The notes under the pieces: model-generated | The model's database searches: none | What the model was told of the DNA's origin: nothing | What the model saw: the letters and a program-made list of their open reading frames with translations, nothing else | NCBI GenBank assembly: GCA_025451425.1 | Contig: JANWKK010000175.1 | Coordinates: forward strand, 1 to 14,979 | Direction of reading: 5' to 3' | Length of the DNA stretch: 14,979 nucleotides | Origin: Gemmatimonadaceae bacterium | GTDB lineage: Bacteria; Gemmatimonadota; Gemmatimonadetes; Gemmatimonadales; Gemmatimonadaceae | Shown: one piece after another, positions 7,606 through 14,609 of the stretch | Layout of the letters: each line of letters starts with the position of its first letter | Numbering within the stretch: the first letter of the stretch is position 1 | Made by a program: the position numbers and the translations under genes

Positions 7606-9378
7606 ATGCGCAGAAATCCGATCTATTCGCTTGCGCTCGCACTCCTGGCGGCCGCAGGCTGCTCGAATAACGACGCAACCACGGGACCGAACAACGGAAC
7701 TTCGTTCTCGGTCAACCCCTGCTCGATCAGCGGGACCCTTCAGCTCAGCGCCGCTCAGACGGCCGTCGCCGATTGCAGCAATGGTGGCACGACGGTCACT
7801 CTCGCCGGAAATGGTGCGAGCTATCTGGTGGTCGCTCAATTCGCCGCCTCGCTGGTTCCGAACGCGTTCGTGCCATATCACGTGAGCTCTGGAACCGCCA
7901 TTTCTGCGCTCCGCACTCTCGCGCGCACGAGCCCGTTCGCTTCCCGCTCGACCACCTCGCTGAGCTCAACCGATGTCGCGATCAAACGTCCGCGCGCGAA
8001 GCAGCTCGCGTTCGATCGGATGCTGCGCGGCCGCGCGCGACAGCAGCTCAAAAGCGGTAAGTGGTCACGGTCGTATTCGCTCTCGCGAGCCGTATCGCCG
8101 AGCGCGTCGATCAGCGCGACGACCATCCCGTCGCTCGGGAGCGTGCGCAATTTCCAGGTCCTCTCGAATAACACTGGCAGCGCGACGGCCACGGTGTCGG
8201 CGCGGCTGGTATACGCAGGCACCGATGTTCTGATCTACGTGGACACGCTCTCTCCCGCGAACGGGTTCACGTCCGATCAGCTGAACGCGTTCGGGCAGCT
8301 TTTCGATCAAACGCTGTATCCCATTGACGTCACGAATTTCGGTCCCCCATCAGACATCGATCAGAATGGCCACGTCATCATGCTGATGACGCCGGTGGTC
8401 AACGCGCTGACGACGGCGAGTGACTGTACGACGCAGGGCTATGTCGCTGGCTTCTTCGACGAGGACGATCTCGGCGGACTTGGTAGTGCCAGCTCAAACA
8501 ACGGCGAGATCTTCTACTCCATCGTACCCGATCCGAATGGCGCGAAGAGCTGCGCGCATTCGGTCGACGACGTCGGCTTCAGCGTACCGGCGACCTTCCT
8601 GCACGAGCTGCAACATCTCATTTCCTTCTCGCAGCACGTCGTTGTCCACGGTGGCGATCCGGAATATGGTTGGCTCGACGAAGGATTGAGCATTGTCGCC
8701 GAGGAGCTCGGCTCGGTCTACTATGAGCAGAAATGTCCGGGGACGGCTTGCCGCACCGACCCCTCGCAGCTCTTCCCCGATTCGTCGCAGGGCTTCGTCT
8801 CAGACTTCCTGTACGACTCGTACCAGTACGCGCTGCTTCCGGACACTGCGAGCGTGACATTGCACAGCGATGCCGACGACGGGTTTTCCTGGCGCGGTGG
8901 CGATTGGCTGCTCATGCGCTGGCTCGGCGATCAGATGGGATCCAGCGTCTTCAAGCAACTGGACGAGAATACACACACTGGTGTGGCCAACATCGAAAAC
9001 GTGAGTGGTCGTCAGTTCCCATCTCTCTTTGCGGATTTCGGACTTTCACTCTTTACGGACAGTCTCGTCGGGCTGCCGCGCACCACGGCGCCCGCGGCCG
9101 ATCGATTCGCTTCGCGTAACGTGCGGCAGCTTTGGAATCGGCTGTTCGTCACCTCGGGCACTTCCGACGTCCCGCTCGCTTTTCCGGTTCAGCTCTTCTC
9201 GATCACTGCGGATACGTCGACCGCGGTGATGGATCCGGGCACGGGCTCGTACTTCCGTCTCGACACGCCGACGACTGCGGCGACAGTCACGATTCAGTTC
9301 GCCGGACCAGGCGGCGTCGCGCTACCGAGCGCGATCAAACCGCAACTGGCCATCTTCCGGCTGCCCCCTGGCCAGTAA
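7606..9378 (+). CDS. Lipoprotein zinc metalloprotease, M30 (hyicolysin)-like
   Basis: The 590-residue product begins with a lipoprotein signal (MRRN, hydrophobic core, lipobox LAAAGC with Cys19 as the lipidated residue), so it should be membrane-anchored outside the cytoplasm. An N-terminal beta-rich region (about 25-110) is followed by a Ser/Arg-rich stretch (about 110-170). The catalytic domain contains HELQH at 333-337, giving two zinc-binding histidines and the general base Glu334. WLDEG at 356-360 follows 22 residues after the second histidine, and Glu359 is the probable third ligand. HExQH followed by W-L-x-E-G is the signature of the M30 hyicolysin-like group. A beta-rich C-terminal part follows. 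An upstream ATG at 7573 would add 11 residues; its AGGA is only two bases away and the longer start is acidic, so I prefer the ATG given. It is divergent from the amidohydrolase gene. Confidence 0.82.
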   Translation: MRRNPIYSLALALLAAAGCSNNDATTGPNNGTSFSVNPCSISGTLQLSAAQTAVADCSNGGTTVTLAGNGASYLVVAQFAASLVPNAFVPYHVSSGTAISALRTLARTSPFASRSTTSLSSTDVAIKRPRAKQLAFDRMLRGRARQQLKSGKWSRSYSLSRAVSPSASISATTIPSLGSVRNFQVLSNNTGSATATVSARLVYAGTDVLIYVDTLSPANGFTSDQLNAFGQLFDQTLYPIDVTNFGPPSDIDQNGHVIMLMTPVVNALTTASDCTTQGYVAGFFDEDDLGGLGSASSNNGEIFYSIVPDPNGAKSCAHSVDDVGFSVPATFLHELQHLISFSQHVVVHGGDPEYGWLDEGLSIVAEELGSVYYEQKCPGTACRTDPSQLFPDSSQGFVSDFLYDSYQYALLPDTASVTLHSDADDGFSWRGGDWLLMRWLGDQMGSSVFKQLDENTHTGVANIENVSGRQFPSLFADFGLSLFTDSLVGLPRTTAPAADRFASRNVRQLWNRLFVTSGTSDVPLAFPVQLFSITADTSTAVMDPGTGSYFRLDTPTTAATVTIQFAGPGGVALPSAIKPQLAIFRLPPGQ

Positions 9379-9708
9379 GAGTGGCCAGCCTAACGATATA
9401 CGAGCCGATCGTAGGGCGCGAAGGCTGCGTCGCGGCTAGCGCGCCGCTGCGGCGCTCGATAGCGGTACCACGTTCGATCCCCGCGCCCTGCGGAAAGAAA
9501 GTTGGCGACGGGGACGAGCCCGATCCCACGAGCAATGCCGAGAAGACGCGAAGCGGGATGGCGCCGGAGGAGCGCGATTCGAACATCGTAGGGGACGGAG
9601 ACGGCACGGGAGAGACGGTTCTCGCTGCTGTTTCATCGATCCCGCTCACTCCACTGTAAAACAACAATCAATCACTAACCACCAACTGCTCGCCACCAAC
9701 CACCACTG
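9379..9708. other. Gene-poor 330-base stretch between convergent genes
   Basis: No gene can be supported here. It starts nine bases before a GCCTAACG copy (9388-9395). It has a short GC-only inverted repeat (GCGCCGC at 9441-9447 and GCGGCGC at 9449-9455) without a T-run, and A/C-rich sequence near 9660-9710 with repeated ACCACCAAC-like words. Both strands are open: the plus frame reaches a TAA at 9657-9659 with an acidic product (VGDGDEPDPTSNAEKTR), and the minus frame starts near 9667 (SPTMFESRSSGAIPLR). Neither has a Shine-Dalgarno sequence or a recognised domain. It could hold a decayed gene tail or an intergenic repeat. Confidence 0.4.
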
Positions 9709-11487
9709 TCATCCCTCGGTTTGCAGCGTGCTCGTTATGTTCGAGTGCAGATAGTGCGCTATGATCGCTGACGCGATGTTCGCCGCGCGCGTGCCGTGGC
9801 CGCCGAATTCCAGCATCACCGCGACGACGATTTTCGGATTGTCCGCCGGCGCGAATCCCACGAACCACGCGTGATTCAACTCGACGCCGTTTTTCCGTGT
9901 GCCGCTCTGCGCCGTGCCGGTCTTGCCTGCCAGCAATCCCTTGAGCGCGGCACCGGCAACCGCCGCTGTTCCGCCAGCCTGCGCTACGTTCGCCAACGCC
10001 GTGCGCAGCTGATTCATCTGATCGATGCTCAGGTTTAGTGCCTTCGTACGCTCTTCCTTCACGCGCGCCACGTGCGGCTTTGCGGCATAGCCGTCAGTGG
10101 CGAGCACCGAGTAGAAGTGCGCCATGTTCACGACAGTCTGCGAGTTCTCTCCCTGACCGATCGCGAGGTTGAGCGATACCGCCTGTGTCCAGCCGCCTGG
10201 ATACTTCTCGTTGTAGTACTGCACTGTCGGCGGGAAGCTCGGCCGGCGCTCTTCGGGAAGATCGATTCCGGATTTCTGCGCGAAGCCGAGGTTTACGCCG
10301 CCGGCCACGAGTCGCGAAACTTGCAGCCTCAAGCCGAGCTGGTAGAAATAGACGTCGCACGACTTCGCGATCGCCTGGCTGAGATTCAAGCTCCCGTGGC
10401 CGTTCTTGTCCCAGCAGCGCCAGTACCGATTACCAAAGTAGTAACCGCCCGTACACGCCTGCTGCATGTGTTCGTTGAACGTGACCGCGTTGTTCTGGAG
10501 CGCGATTACCGCCGTCGCCAGCTTCCACGTCGAGCCCGGCGGATACGTTCCCTGCAGCGCCTTGTTGTAGAGCGGCTTTCTTGGATCGTTCCGCAGCGAG
10601 TCGTAATAGTCGGCCGAAACGCCCCCGATGAATCGATTGGGATCGAAGCTCGGCGCACTGTATAGAGCCAGCACCTCACCCGTTCGCGGGACCATCGCGA
10701 CCACGCCGCCCTGCAGCGAATCGGCGAACAGCTTTGCGACGAATCGCTGGAGATCCAGATCGATGTTCGTGTAAAGCGGTGGCGCCCCCACGGGCTCAAG
10801 CTGCCGGTCGGTGACCTCGCGCAATACCGAGTTTCGCGCGTCCACCTCGACGAAGCGGCTTCCCTCTTTCCCGCGCAGCTCTGCCTCGTACTGCTTCTCG
10901 AGACCCTGCTTGCCGATCTGCTGTCCGGCCTTGTAGCCCTGAAACTGCGGCGATGCGAGCTCGCTCTCGTTTATTTCGCCCGTGTATCCAACGAATGCGG
11001 CAACAGCGGCCGAGTCAGGGTAGTAGCGCTTCGGCGCGGACTGAATGATCAAGCTGGGAAAATCGATTCGATGTTCTTCGAGTACCGACACGACGTCGAA
11101 GGAGGCATCAGGGATGATTACCGCCGGACGGGCACGATCACGCCGGTATCGACGAACGGCTGCTTCGATCTGGCTGGGCGTGAGTTCGATCGTCCCTTTC
11201 AGTCTCTGGAGCGTCGCGCGGAGCGAGTCCTCCGACTTCGGGAGCAGCGAGACCGAATATCCGACGGCGTTTTCGGCGATGATCTTACCGGCGCGATCGT
11301 AGATGATTCCGCGTGACGCCGGGAGCGGCACTTCCCGCAAACGATTTTCCTCCGACTGAAGAACCCATTGCTGGTTGCGGAGGATTTGCGTGCGAAAGAA
11401 TGCGCTGAGCAGGAAACCGATCACGATCAACAGCAGCTCACTCGCCTGCCGTCCGCGACGCGCAACGTCGTTCGGGTGGAAACTCAT
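9709..11487 (-). CDS. mrdA: Penicillin-binding protein 2, cell-elongation transpeptidase
   Basis: The 592-residue product is a class B penicillin-binding protein that cross-links peptidoglycan during lateral growth. A membrane helix at about residues 17-33 anchors it. The pedestal/dimerisation region starts with ASRGIIYDRAG (57-67), the standard RGxIxDRxG motif. The transpeptidase domain has all three active-site motifs: STWK with the acyl-acceptor Ser319 and Lys322, SCD at 376-378 (the usual PBP2 variant of SxN), and KTGTAQ with Lys522. GSTWKLATA and YFYQLG are typical of PBP2 rather than of the division protein PBP3. Length is normal (about 590-630). No mreB, mreC, mreD or rodA lies next to it, so it may be a second copy or an isolated one. 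There is no Shine-Dalgarno sequence; a TATGAT lies six bases before the ATG. Confidence 0.93.
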   Translation of the reverse strand: MSFHPNDVARRGRQASELLLIVIGFLLSAFFRTQILRNQQWVLQSEENRLREVPLPASRGIIYDRAGKIIAENAVGYSVSLLPKSEDSLRATLQRLKGTIELTPSQIEAAVRRYRRDRARPAVIIPDASFDVVSVLEEHRIDFPSLIIQSAPKRYYPDSAAVAAFVGYTGEINESELASPQFQGYKAGQQIGKQGLEKQYEAELRGKEGSRFVEVDARNSVLREVTDRQLEPVGAPPLYTNIDLDLQRFVAKLFADSLQGGVVAMVPRTGEVLALYSAPSFDPNRFIGGVSADYYDSLRNDPRKPLYNKALQGTYPPGSTWKLATAVIALQNNAVTFNEHMQQACTGGYYFGNRYWRCWDKNGHGSLNLSQAIAKSCDVYFYQLGLRLQVSRLVAGGVNLGFAQKSGIDLPEERRPSFPPTVQYYNEKYPGGWTQAVSLNLAIGQGENSQTVVNMAHFYSVLATDGYAAKPHVARVKEERTKALNLSIDQMNQLRTALANVAQAGGTAAVAGAALKGLLAGKTGTAQSGTRKNGVELNHAWFVGFAPADNPKIVVAVMLEFGGHGTRAANIASAIIAHYLHSNITSTLQTEG

Positions 11488-11493
11488 GCTGAA

Positions 11494-11522
11494 ATCATAA
11501 TCGACGTTCGCCTCGGCGTCCC
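11494..11522 (-). promoter_or_regulatory. Candidate leaderless promoter of the PBP2 gene
   Basis: On the minus strand TATGAT (11499-11494) matches the sigma-70 -10 box in five of six bases. Seventeen bases further upstream is GGGACG, which matches TTGACA only at GAC. The -10 box ends six bases before the ATG, which would put transcription start at the A of the ATG, in line with the missing Shine-Dalgarno sequence. The -35 box is weak, so this is a candidate only. Confidence 0.4.
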
Positions 11523-11544
11523 CGCATTACATCACACTCTACTA

Positions 11545-11635
11545 TTGTCATCCCGAGACGCCCTACGCTTGTCATCCCGAGCGTAGCACTTTCCTCGAGG
11601 AGCGAAAAACGATGAGGAAAGGACCTGCTTTTCGC
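11545..11635. repeat. Intergenic TTGTCATCCCGAG repeat with hairpins
   Basis: TTGTCATCCCGAG occurs at 11545-11557 and again at 11569-11581, 24 bases apart. The second copy continues into GCGTAGCACTTTCCTC and later GGACCTGCTTTTCGC. This resembles the dispersed CATCC(C/T)GAGCG...GGACCTGCTTTT repeats that are common between genes in several bacterial phyla. Inside it, CTTTCCTC (11589-11596) pairs with GAGGAAAG (11614-11621), and GCGAAAA (11602-11608) pairs with TTTTCGC (11629-11635). The two pairings interleave. It lies in the roughly 300-base gap upstream of the PBP2 gene, where I see no gene. Confidence 0.65.
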
Positions 11636-11673
11636 CACAGACTGACGAACATGGGCTCGCGGGCGATACGACT

Positions 11674-11696
11674 AGCCGCCGCGCGTGCAGGCGGCT
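11674..11696. other. GC-rich hairpin downstream of the helix-turn-helix gene
   Basis: AGCCGCC (11674-11680) pairs perfectly with GGCGGCT (11690-11696) around a nine-base loop. It lies about 90 bases past the stop of the minus-strand helix-turn-helix gene and could help end that transcript. No T-run follows it on either strand, so a terminator role is uncertain. Confidence 0.3.
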
Positions 11697-11788
11697 CCTA
11701 CTCTACTCATCAGCCTGCTCGGCAGTTCCACCCCGGGAGGCGCGTTTCCATGGGCTCAGCGGCCAACTGCTCGACGCGGCACCCGTCG

Positions 11789-12175
11789 TTAGGCGTTGGC
11801 CAGCCCGTCGCTCCCACTGGGTTGAGCGCTGTGCAGCCGTCGTTGCAGCGTGAGCGTCGTCCCGAGCTCAGAGAGAAGATTCAGCGTCCCGACGCGGCAT
11901 TCCGCGGGCAGCTCGGTCTCTCCGCAGATGAGCCACCAGGTGTCGACGTCGTAACCACGCACGATTGCCGAGAGAGCAGCGAGGCTCGGCTGGCTGCTGT
12001 GCGCCGCGAGTATTGCGCGTAGATCCGACTCCCGAGCGCCAATGCGCCGGGCAACGGTCAGGACGTCGCCGCCGTCAAATCGATCGATCAGCCCTCGTAC
12101 CCGAGAGGCCAATTCTTTTGCGTCGATTGCTTCTGTCATGCCTGAGATAAGGAAAGCTGCAATGTAGGGCTTCAC
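11789..12175 (-). CDS. Small helix-turn-helix protein, XRE-like
   Basis: The product has 128 residues from a GTG start, or 116 from the ATG at 12139. Its core, VARRIGARESDLRAIL, then PSLAALSAIVRGYDVDTWWLICGE, matches the pattern of XRE/Cro-type helix-turn-helix proteins: a turn after the G, a recognition helix, then a final helix ending in the frequent DxxWLLxGE-like motif. Helices before it (AKELASRVRGLIDRF) and a short C-terminal tail complete it. It is probably a small DNA-binding regulator. The GTG lies six bases after the TGA of the gene before it and has GAGG overlapping that stop, so I prefer it; the ATG has no good ribosome binding site. The stop codon TAA is part of a GCCTAACG copy. 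Targets are unknown. Confidence 0.65.
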   Translation of the reverse strand: MKPYIAAFLISGMTEAIDAKELASRVRGLIDRFDGGDVLTVARRIGARESDLRAILAAHSSQPSLAALSAIVRGYDVDTWWLICGETELPAECRVGTLNLLSELGTTLTLQRRLHSAQPSGSDGLANA

Positions 12176-12181
12176 GCCGCC

Positions 12182-12475
12182 TCATGCAGGGTCCGGCGCG
12201 TCACGATCGAGGCCGGTTGGCGGCGTTACCCGGCGCATCGGCCCGGTATGGCGCGGCACCGCTTTCGATCTCTCCAACAATTGCAGCAGCCTCTCCGCGG
12301 GGACGTCTTCCCAACCCTCAGGCACGGGCGCGAGCCGACGCAACAGGCCCGTTTCCGCCTCGAACGTCAGCCATCCTTTCTCGAAGCCAGGATTGATCAC
12401 GGCACCGCTGACCGGAACGGTGTTCCAGACGTGCCAGTTCACACCAGATTGGTCGGCGAAGTTCCTGCTTGCCAT
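12182..12475 (-). CDS. Small conserved protein of unknown function
   Basis: I do not recognise a named family. The 97-residue product has a compact core: WHVWNTVPVSG, then GWLTFEAETGLLRRLAPVPEGWEDVPAERLLQLLERS. Two features look conserved: a W-x-V-W strand, and GWLxFE...RRLxPxPxxWE followed by a helix. Short proteins of this shape seem common in related genomes, an impression I cannot verify here. It has no signal peptide and no membrane segment, so it should be cytoplasmic. The frame is open to a TTG at 12526, but that leader is unlike the core, and the ATG given starts just before the conserved part. Its stop is six bases from the start of the helix-turn-helix gene, so the two are co-transcribed. 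A role as regulator partner is speculation. Confidence 0.6.
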   Translation of the reverse strand: MASRNFADQSGVNWHVWNTVPVSGAVINPGFEKGWLTFEAETGLLRRLAPVPEGWEDVPAERLLQLLERSKAVPRHTGPMRRVTPPTGLDRDAPDPA

Positions 12476-12650
12476 ACACCCGAGCTGAAGCAAACTCGAT
12501 TCCACCGGGGAAGTCGATGGGCACAATCGGATTTGATTGGGGTGGTAAGTGCTCGGCGGCCCGAAGAATTTGGGCGCGAAGTGTGCTCCGCGTCACTGGG
12601 ATCGACACGAGCACCAGGGCGCAGCCGGCCCCCGGTGATCGGCACGTGAA

Positions 12651-12679
12651 TTGACACCCTCTTCTCGGCGCGCGCACAT
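12651..12679 (+). promoter_or_regulatory. Possible promoter of the BcsE-like operon
   Basis: A perfect -35 hexamer TTGACA lies at 12651-12656. At the expected distance the -10 position (12674-12679) reads GCACAT, a poor match. If this is a promoter, transcription would begin within a few bases of the ATG at 12689, which has no Shine-Dalgarno sequence. An activator or another sigma factor may be needed. Evidence is limited to the -35 box. Confidence 0.3.
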
Positions 12680-12688
12680 CGAAGCTGA

Positions 12689-14119
12689 ATGATTCGAAGC
12701 GGAATCGTCCCCATCGATCAACTCTGTGGCGGTTTCCGCCCACGCCGATCGTACCTCCTCACGGGCGGTGCTGGCGCGGGGAAGACGATGTACGCTCTGC
12801 AGTTTGTGAATCAGGGGCTGCGATCCGGTGATAAAGTGCTGCTGCTCACGCATGCGAATCGCGAAGATCTGCTGTCCCAAGCCGGTTATCTGGGCATCGA
12901 TCTCCGCACGGCGATCCGGGAGAACCGCGCGCTCGTCCTGCGGTATCGCCCGGACTTCGCCCGTCGGCTCGCGAAAGCCGGTACTGCCGACCATGCACTC
13001 GAGGACCTCCGCCGAGCCGTCAGTGAGCATCGTCCGCGACGTCTCACGATCGACCCGTTCGCTCCACTTCTCGAGGATGGATCTGCCTCGCCAGTCGCGG
13101 CTGCCGCGCTTGCCGAGCTGCTGGAGCTGAGCCAAGCGACGGCGTTGCTGACGTATTCGGAAGACCTTGCGTCGGACTACGATCGTCGCGTCGAGCCGCT
13201 CGTTCATGCCGCGGCGGGCGTCTTTCGCATCTTTCGGGACGATCTCGAGGTCCGCAAGCTCGAGGTCGTGTCGCTGCGACAGCCCGCGGTCGGCGTATCA
13301 CTCGGGAAGCCGGTGCTACATAACGAGTCCGTCGCGGCCCCCGTCGGTCCTTTGTTCCTCGTCCACGTGGTCGAATCACCGACCGAGGAGCTTCTCTCCA
13401 CATTGCGCCTTCAGCACGAGGTCGAGGTTCATCAGGACGCGGCGACCGTGGCGGCCGCTACGGCGCTGATCATCGAGACCGATCACGCGACGCTCGATCT
13501 CGCGCGCGAGATCCTTCGGTCGAATGCCCGCGAGTCAACGCGAGCGCCAATCGTTGTCGTCACGCGCTTCAACCTTCGTTCGCTCGACCGAGCGCGACTG
13601 CTGCGCGACGGGGCCGATGAGGTACTTGCCGGCGACATGGGGGCGCCCGAGCTACTGCAGCGGCTCGCCGCGGCGCTGCGTCGCGGTCATCTGAACCGTC
13701 CGCCCGCGGCCGTTCATGAAGACGAAGGCCTCACCCCAGCCAGCCTCGGATCCCCCGGCGCGTTGCTCGACGCCGAGCGCTTTTCGGCGGCGCTCCGCGA
13801 GCGCGCGGCGCACGACGACGCTGTCCCGTTCGCCGTCGTACGCCTAACGATTCACGGCGGCGATCCGACGGCGCTCCGCGCACTCGGCGGCCTCGTCCTC
13901 AATTCGATGCGAGTCGCGAGCGGCGATCTCGCCGCGAGCACTGACGACAGCATCACCGTGTATTTGCACGGGGCCGGCCGTCGGGACGTTCCACCGTTCG
14001 TCGATCGACTGCGCAGTCGGCGCGCGTCGGGTGCACCGCCCCTGCGCGTGACATCTGCATATTTTCCAAGTGACGGCGCCGCAGTGCGCCAGCTCGTCGA
14101 GCCGTTGAAGGTCAGCTGA
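12689..14119 (+). CDS. BcsE-like protein: KaiC-like NTPase, receiver-like and GGDEF-like domains
   Basis: The 476-residue protein has three parts. Residues 1 to about 205 form a RecA/KaiC-like NTPase: IDQLCGGFRPRRSYLLTG, Walker A GGAGAGKT (26-33) and Walker B LTIDPF with Asp122. The catalytic Glu pair of KaiC-like ATPases is missing (LLLTHANREDLL where family members read sxEExxxxL). Residues of about 220-333 look like a receiver domain (PIVVVTR, LLRDGADEVLAGDM, ELLQRLAAALRR), but the lysine after the GAD motif is absent and Glu263 may replace the phospho-acceptor Asp. Residues of about 355-472 resemble a GGDEF domain whose signature has decayed to TDDSI and whose upstream RxxD site reads ASGD. 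E. coli BcsE, the c-di-GMP-binding partner of cellulose synthase, has this same NTPase-REC-GGDEF order, but its domains are degenerate. The TPR gene begins four bases after the stop. Confidence 0.7.
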   Translation: MIRSGIVPIDQLCGGFRPRRSYLLTGGAGAGKTMYALQFVNQGLRSGDKVLLLTHANREDLLSQAGYLGIDLRTAIRENRALVLRYRPDFARRLAKAGTADHALEDLRRAVSEHRPRRLTIDPFAPLLEDGSASPVAAAALAELLELSQATALLTYSEDLASDYDRRVEPLVHAAAGVFRIFRDDLEVRKLEVVSLRQPAVGVSLGKPVLHNESVAAPVGPLFLVHVVESPTEELLSTLRLQHEVEVHQDAATVAAATALIIETDHATLDLAREILRSNARESTRAPIVVVTRFNLRSLDRARLLRDGADEVLAGDMGAPELLQRLAAALRRGHLNRPPAAVHEDEGLTPASLGSPGALLDAERFSAALRERAAHDDAVPFAVVRLTIHGGDPTALRALGGLVLNSMRVASGDLAASTDDSITVYLHGAGRRDVPPFVDRLRSRRASGAPPLRVTSAYFPSDGAAVRQLVEPLKVS

Positions 14120-14123
14120 CATT

Positions 14124-14606
14124 ATGCGTTACGCAATTGCCTTTCTTCTCGCAGCCGCTTGCCTCACGGCCGGCGCGATTGCCACGTTCGCTCACATCAG
14201 TACGGTCTCGCTCGAGCCGGTGCTGAACCAGCTCGTCGCGGACACGGTGCCGTCGCCGGAGCTCGCGACGCCTGTCGTGCCGACGGCGGCGGACTACGAT
14301 CGTTATGCGGAAGCCGATCACGCGTGGCGCGAGAAATACGCGCGGCCATATACCATTGCCGAGCTTCGCGCCCGAGGAAACGGCAAACGCACGCCGCGTG
14401 AAGCGATGCAGGATCACGTCTTCAATCTGACACAGCGCGGTGATCGCGGCGGAGCCATCAAAGAGCTCGAGCGATGGGTCGGCGGTCATCCCCGCGACCG
14501 CGAGTCGCTGCTGTCGCTTGCGCGTTTGCTCAACGAAGTCGGGAGAACGAGCGACGCGGTCGTCCGCTATCGCGAGATTCTCGCGCTCAACCAGCACGTC
14601 AATTAG
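14124..14606 (+). CDS. Exported TPR protein
   Basis: The 160-residue product begins with a hydrophobic segment (about residues 4-24, AIAFLLAAACLTAGAIATFA) that is a signal peptide or membrane anchor. A Pro/Ala-rich part follows, with ADYDRYAEADHAWREKYARPY. At about 91-155 it has two TPR-like helix pairs (GDRGGAIKELERWVGGHPRD and SLARLLNEVGRTSDAVVRYR). TPR units bind partner proteins. It sits between the BcsE-like gene, four bases upstream, and another TPR gene, three bases downstream, so all three belong to one operon. GAAGGT lies about eleven bases before the ATG. It may be a periplasmic scaffold for a polysaccharide exporter; this is inference. Confidence 0.75.
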   Translation: MRYAIAFLLAAACLTAGAIATFAHISTVSLEPVLNQLVADTVPSPELATPVVPTAADYDRYAEADHAWREKYARPYTIAELRARGNGKRTPREAMQDHVFNLTQRGDRGGAIKELERWVGGHPRDRESLLSLARLLNEVGRTSDAVVRYREILALNQHVN

Positions 14607-14609
14607 ACG

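Noticed and set aside
7384..7881. N-terminal extension of the amidohydrolase beyond 7383
   Set aside because: It would place about 166 residues before a clear signal peptide and overlap the start of the divergent lipoprotein gene.
9576..9592. GATTCGAAC resembling a tRNA T-loop
   Set aside because: The flanks do not give a 5-bp stem with a 7-base loop, and no acceptor stem, anticodon arm or CCA end can be found at the right distances.
12593..13207. Minus-strand open frame across the start of the BcsE-like gene
   Set aside because: It overlaps the Walker A region of a well-supported gene, and its product shows no domain.
679..13849. GCCTAAC/GTTAGGC words resemble the outer core sites of integron attC recombination sites
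   Set aside because: An attC site needs the two words as inverted partners about 60-130 bases apart around a hairpin. The copies here lie hundreds to thousands of bases apart, many inside intact genes, and no integrase or cassette layout is present.
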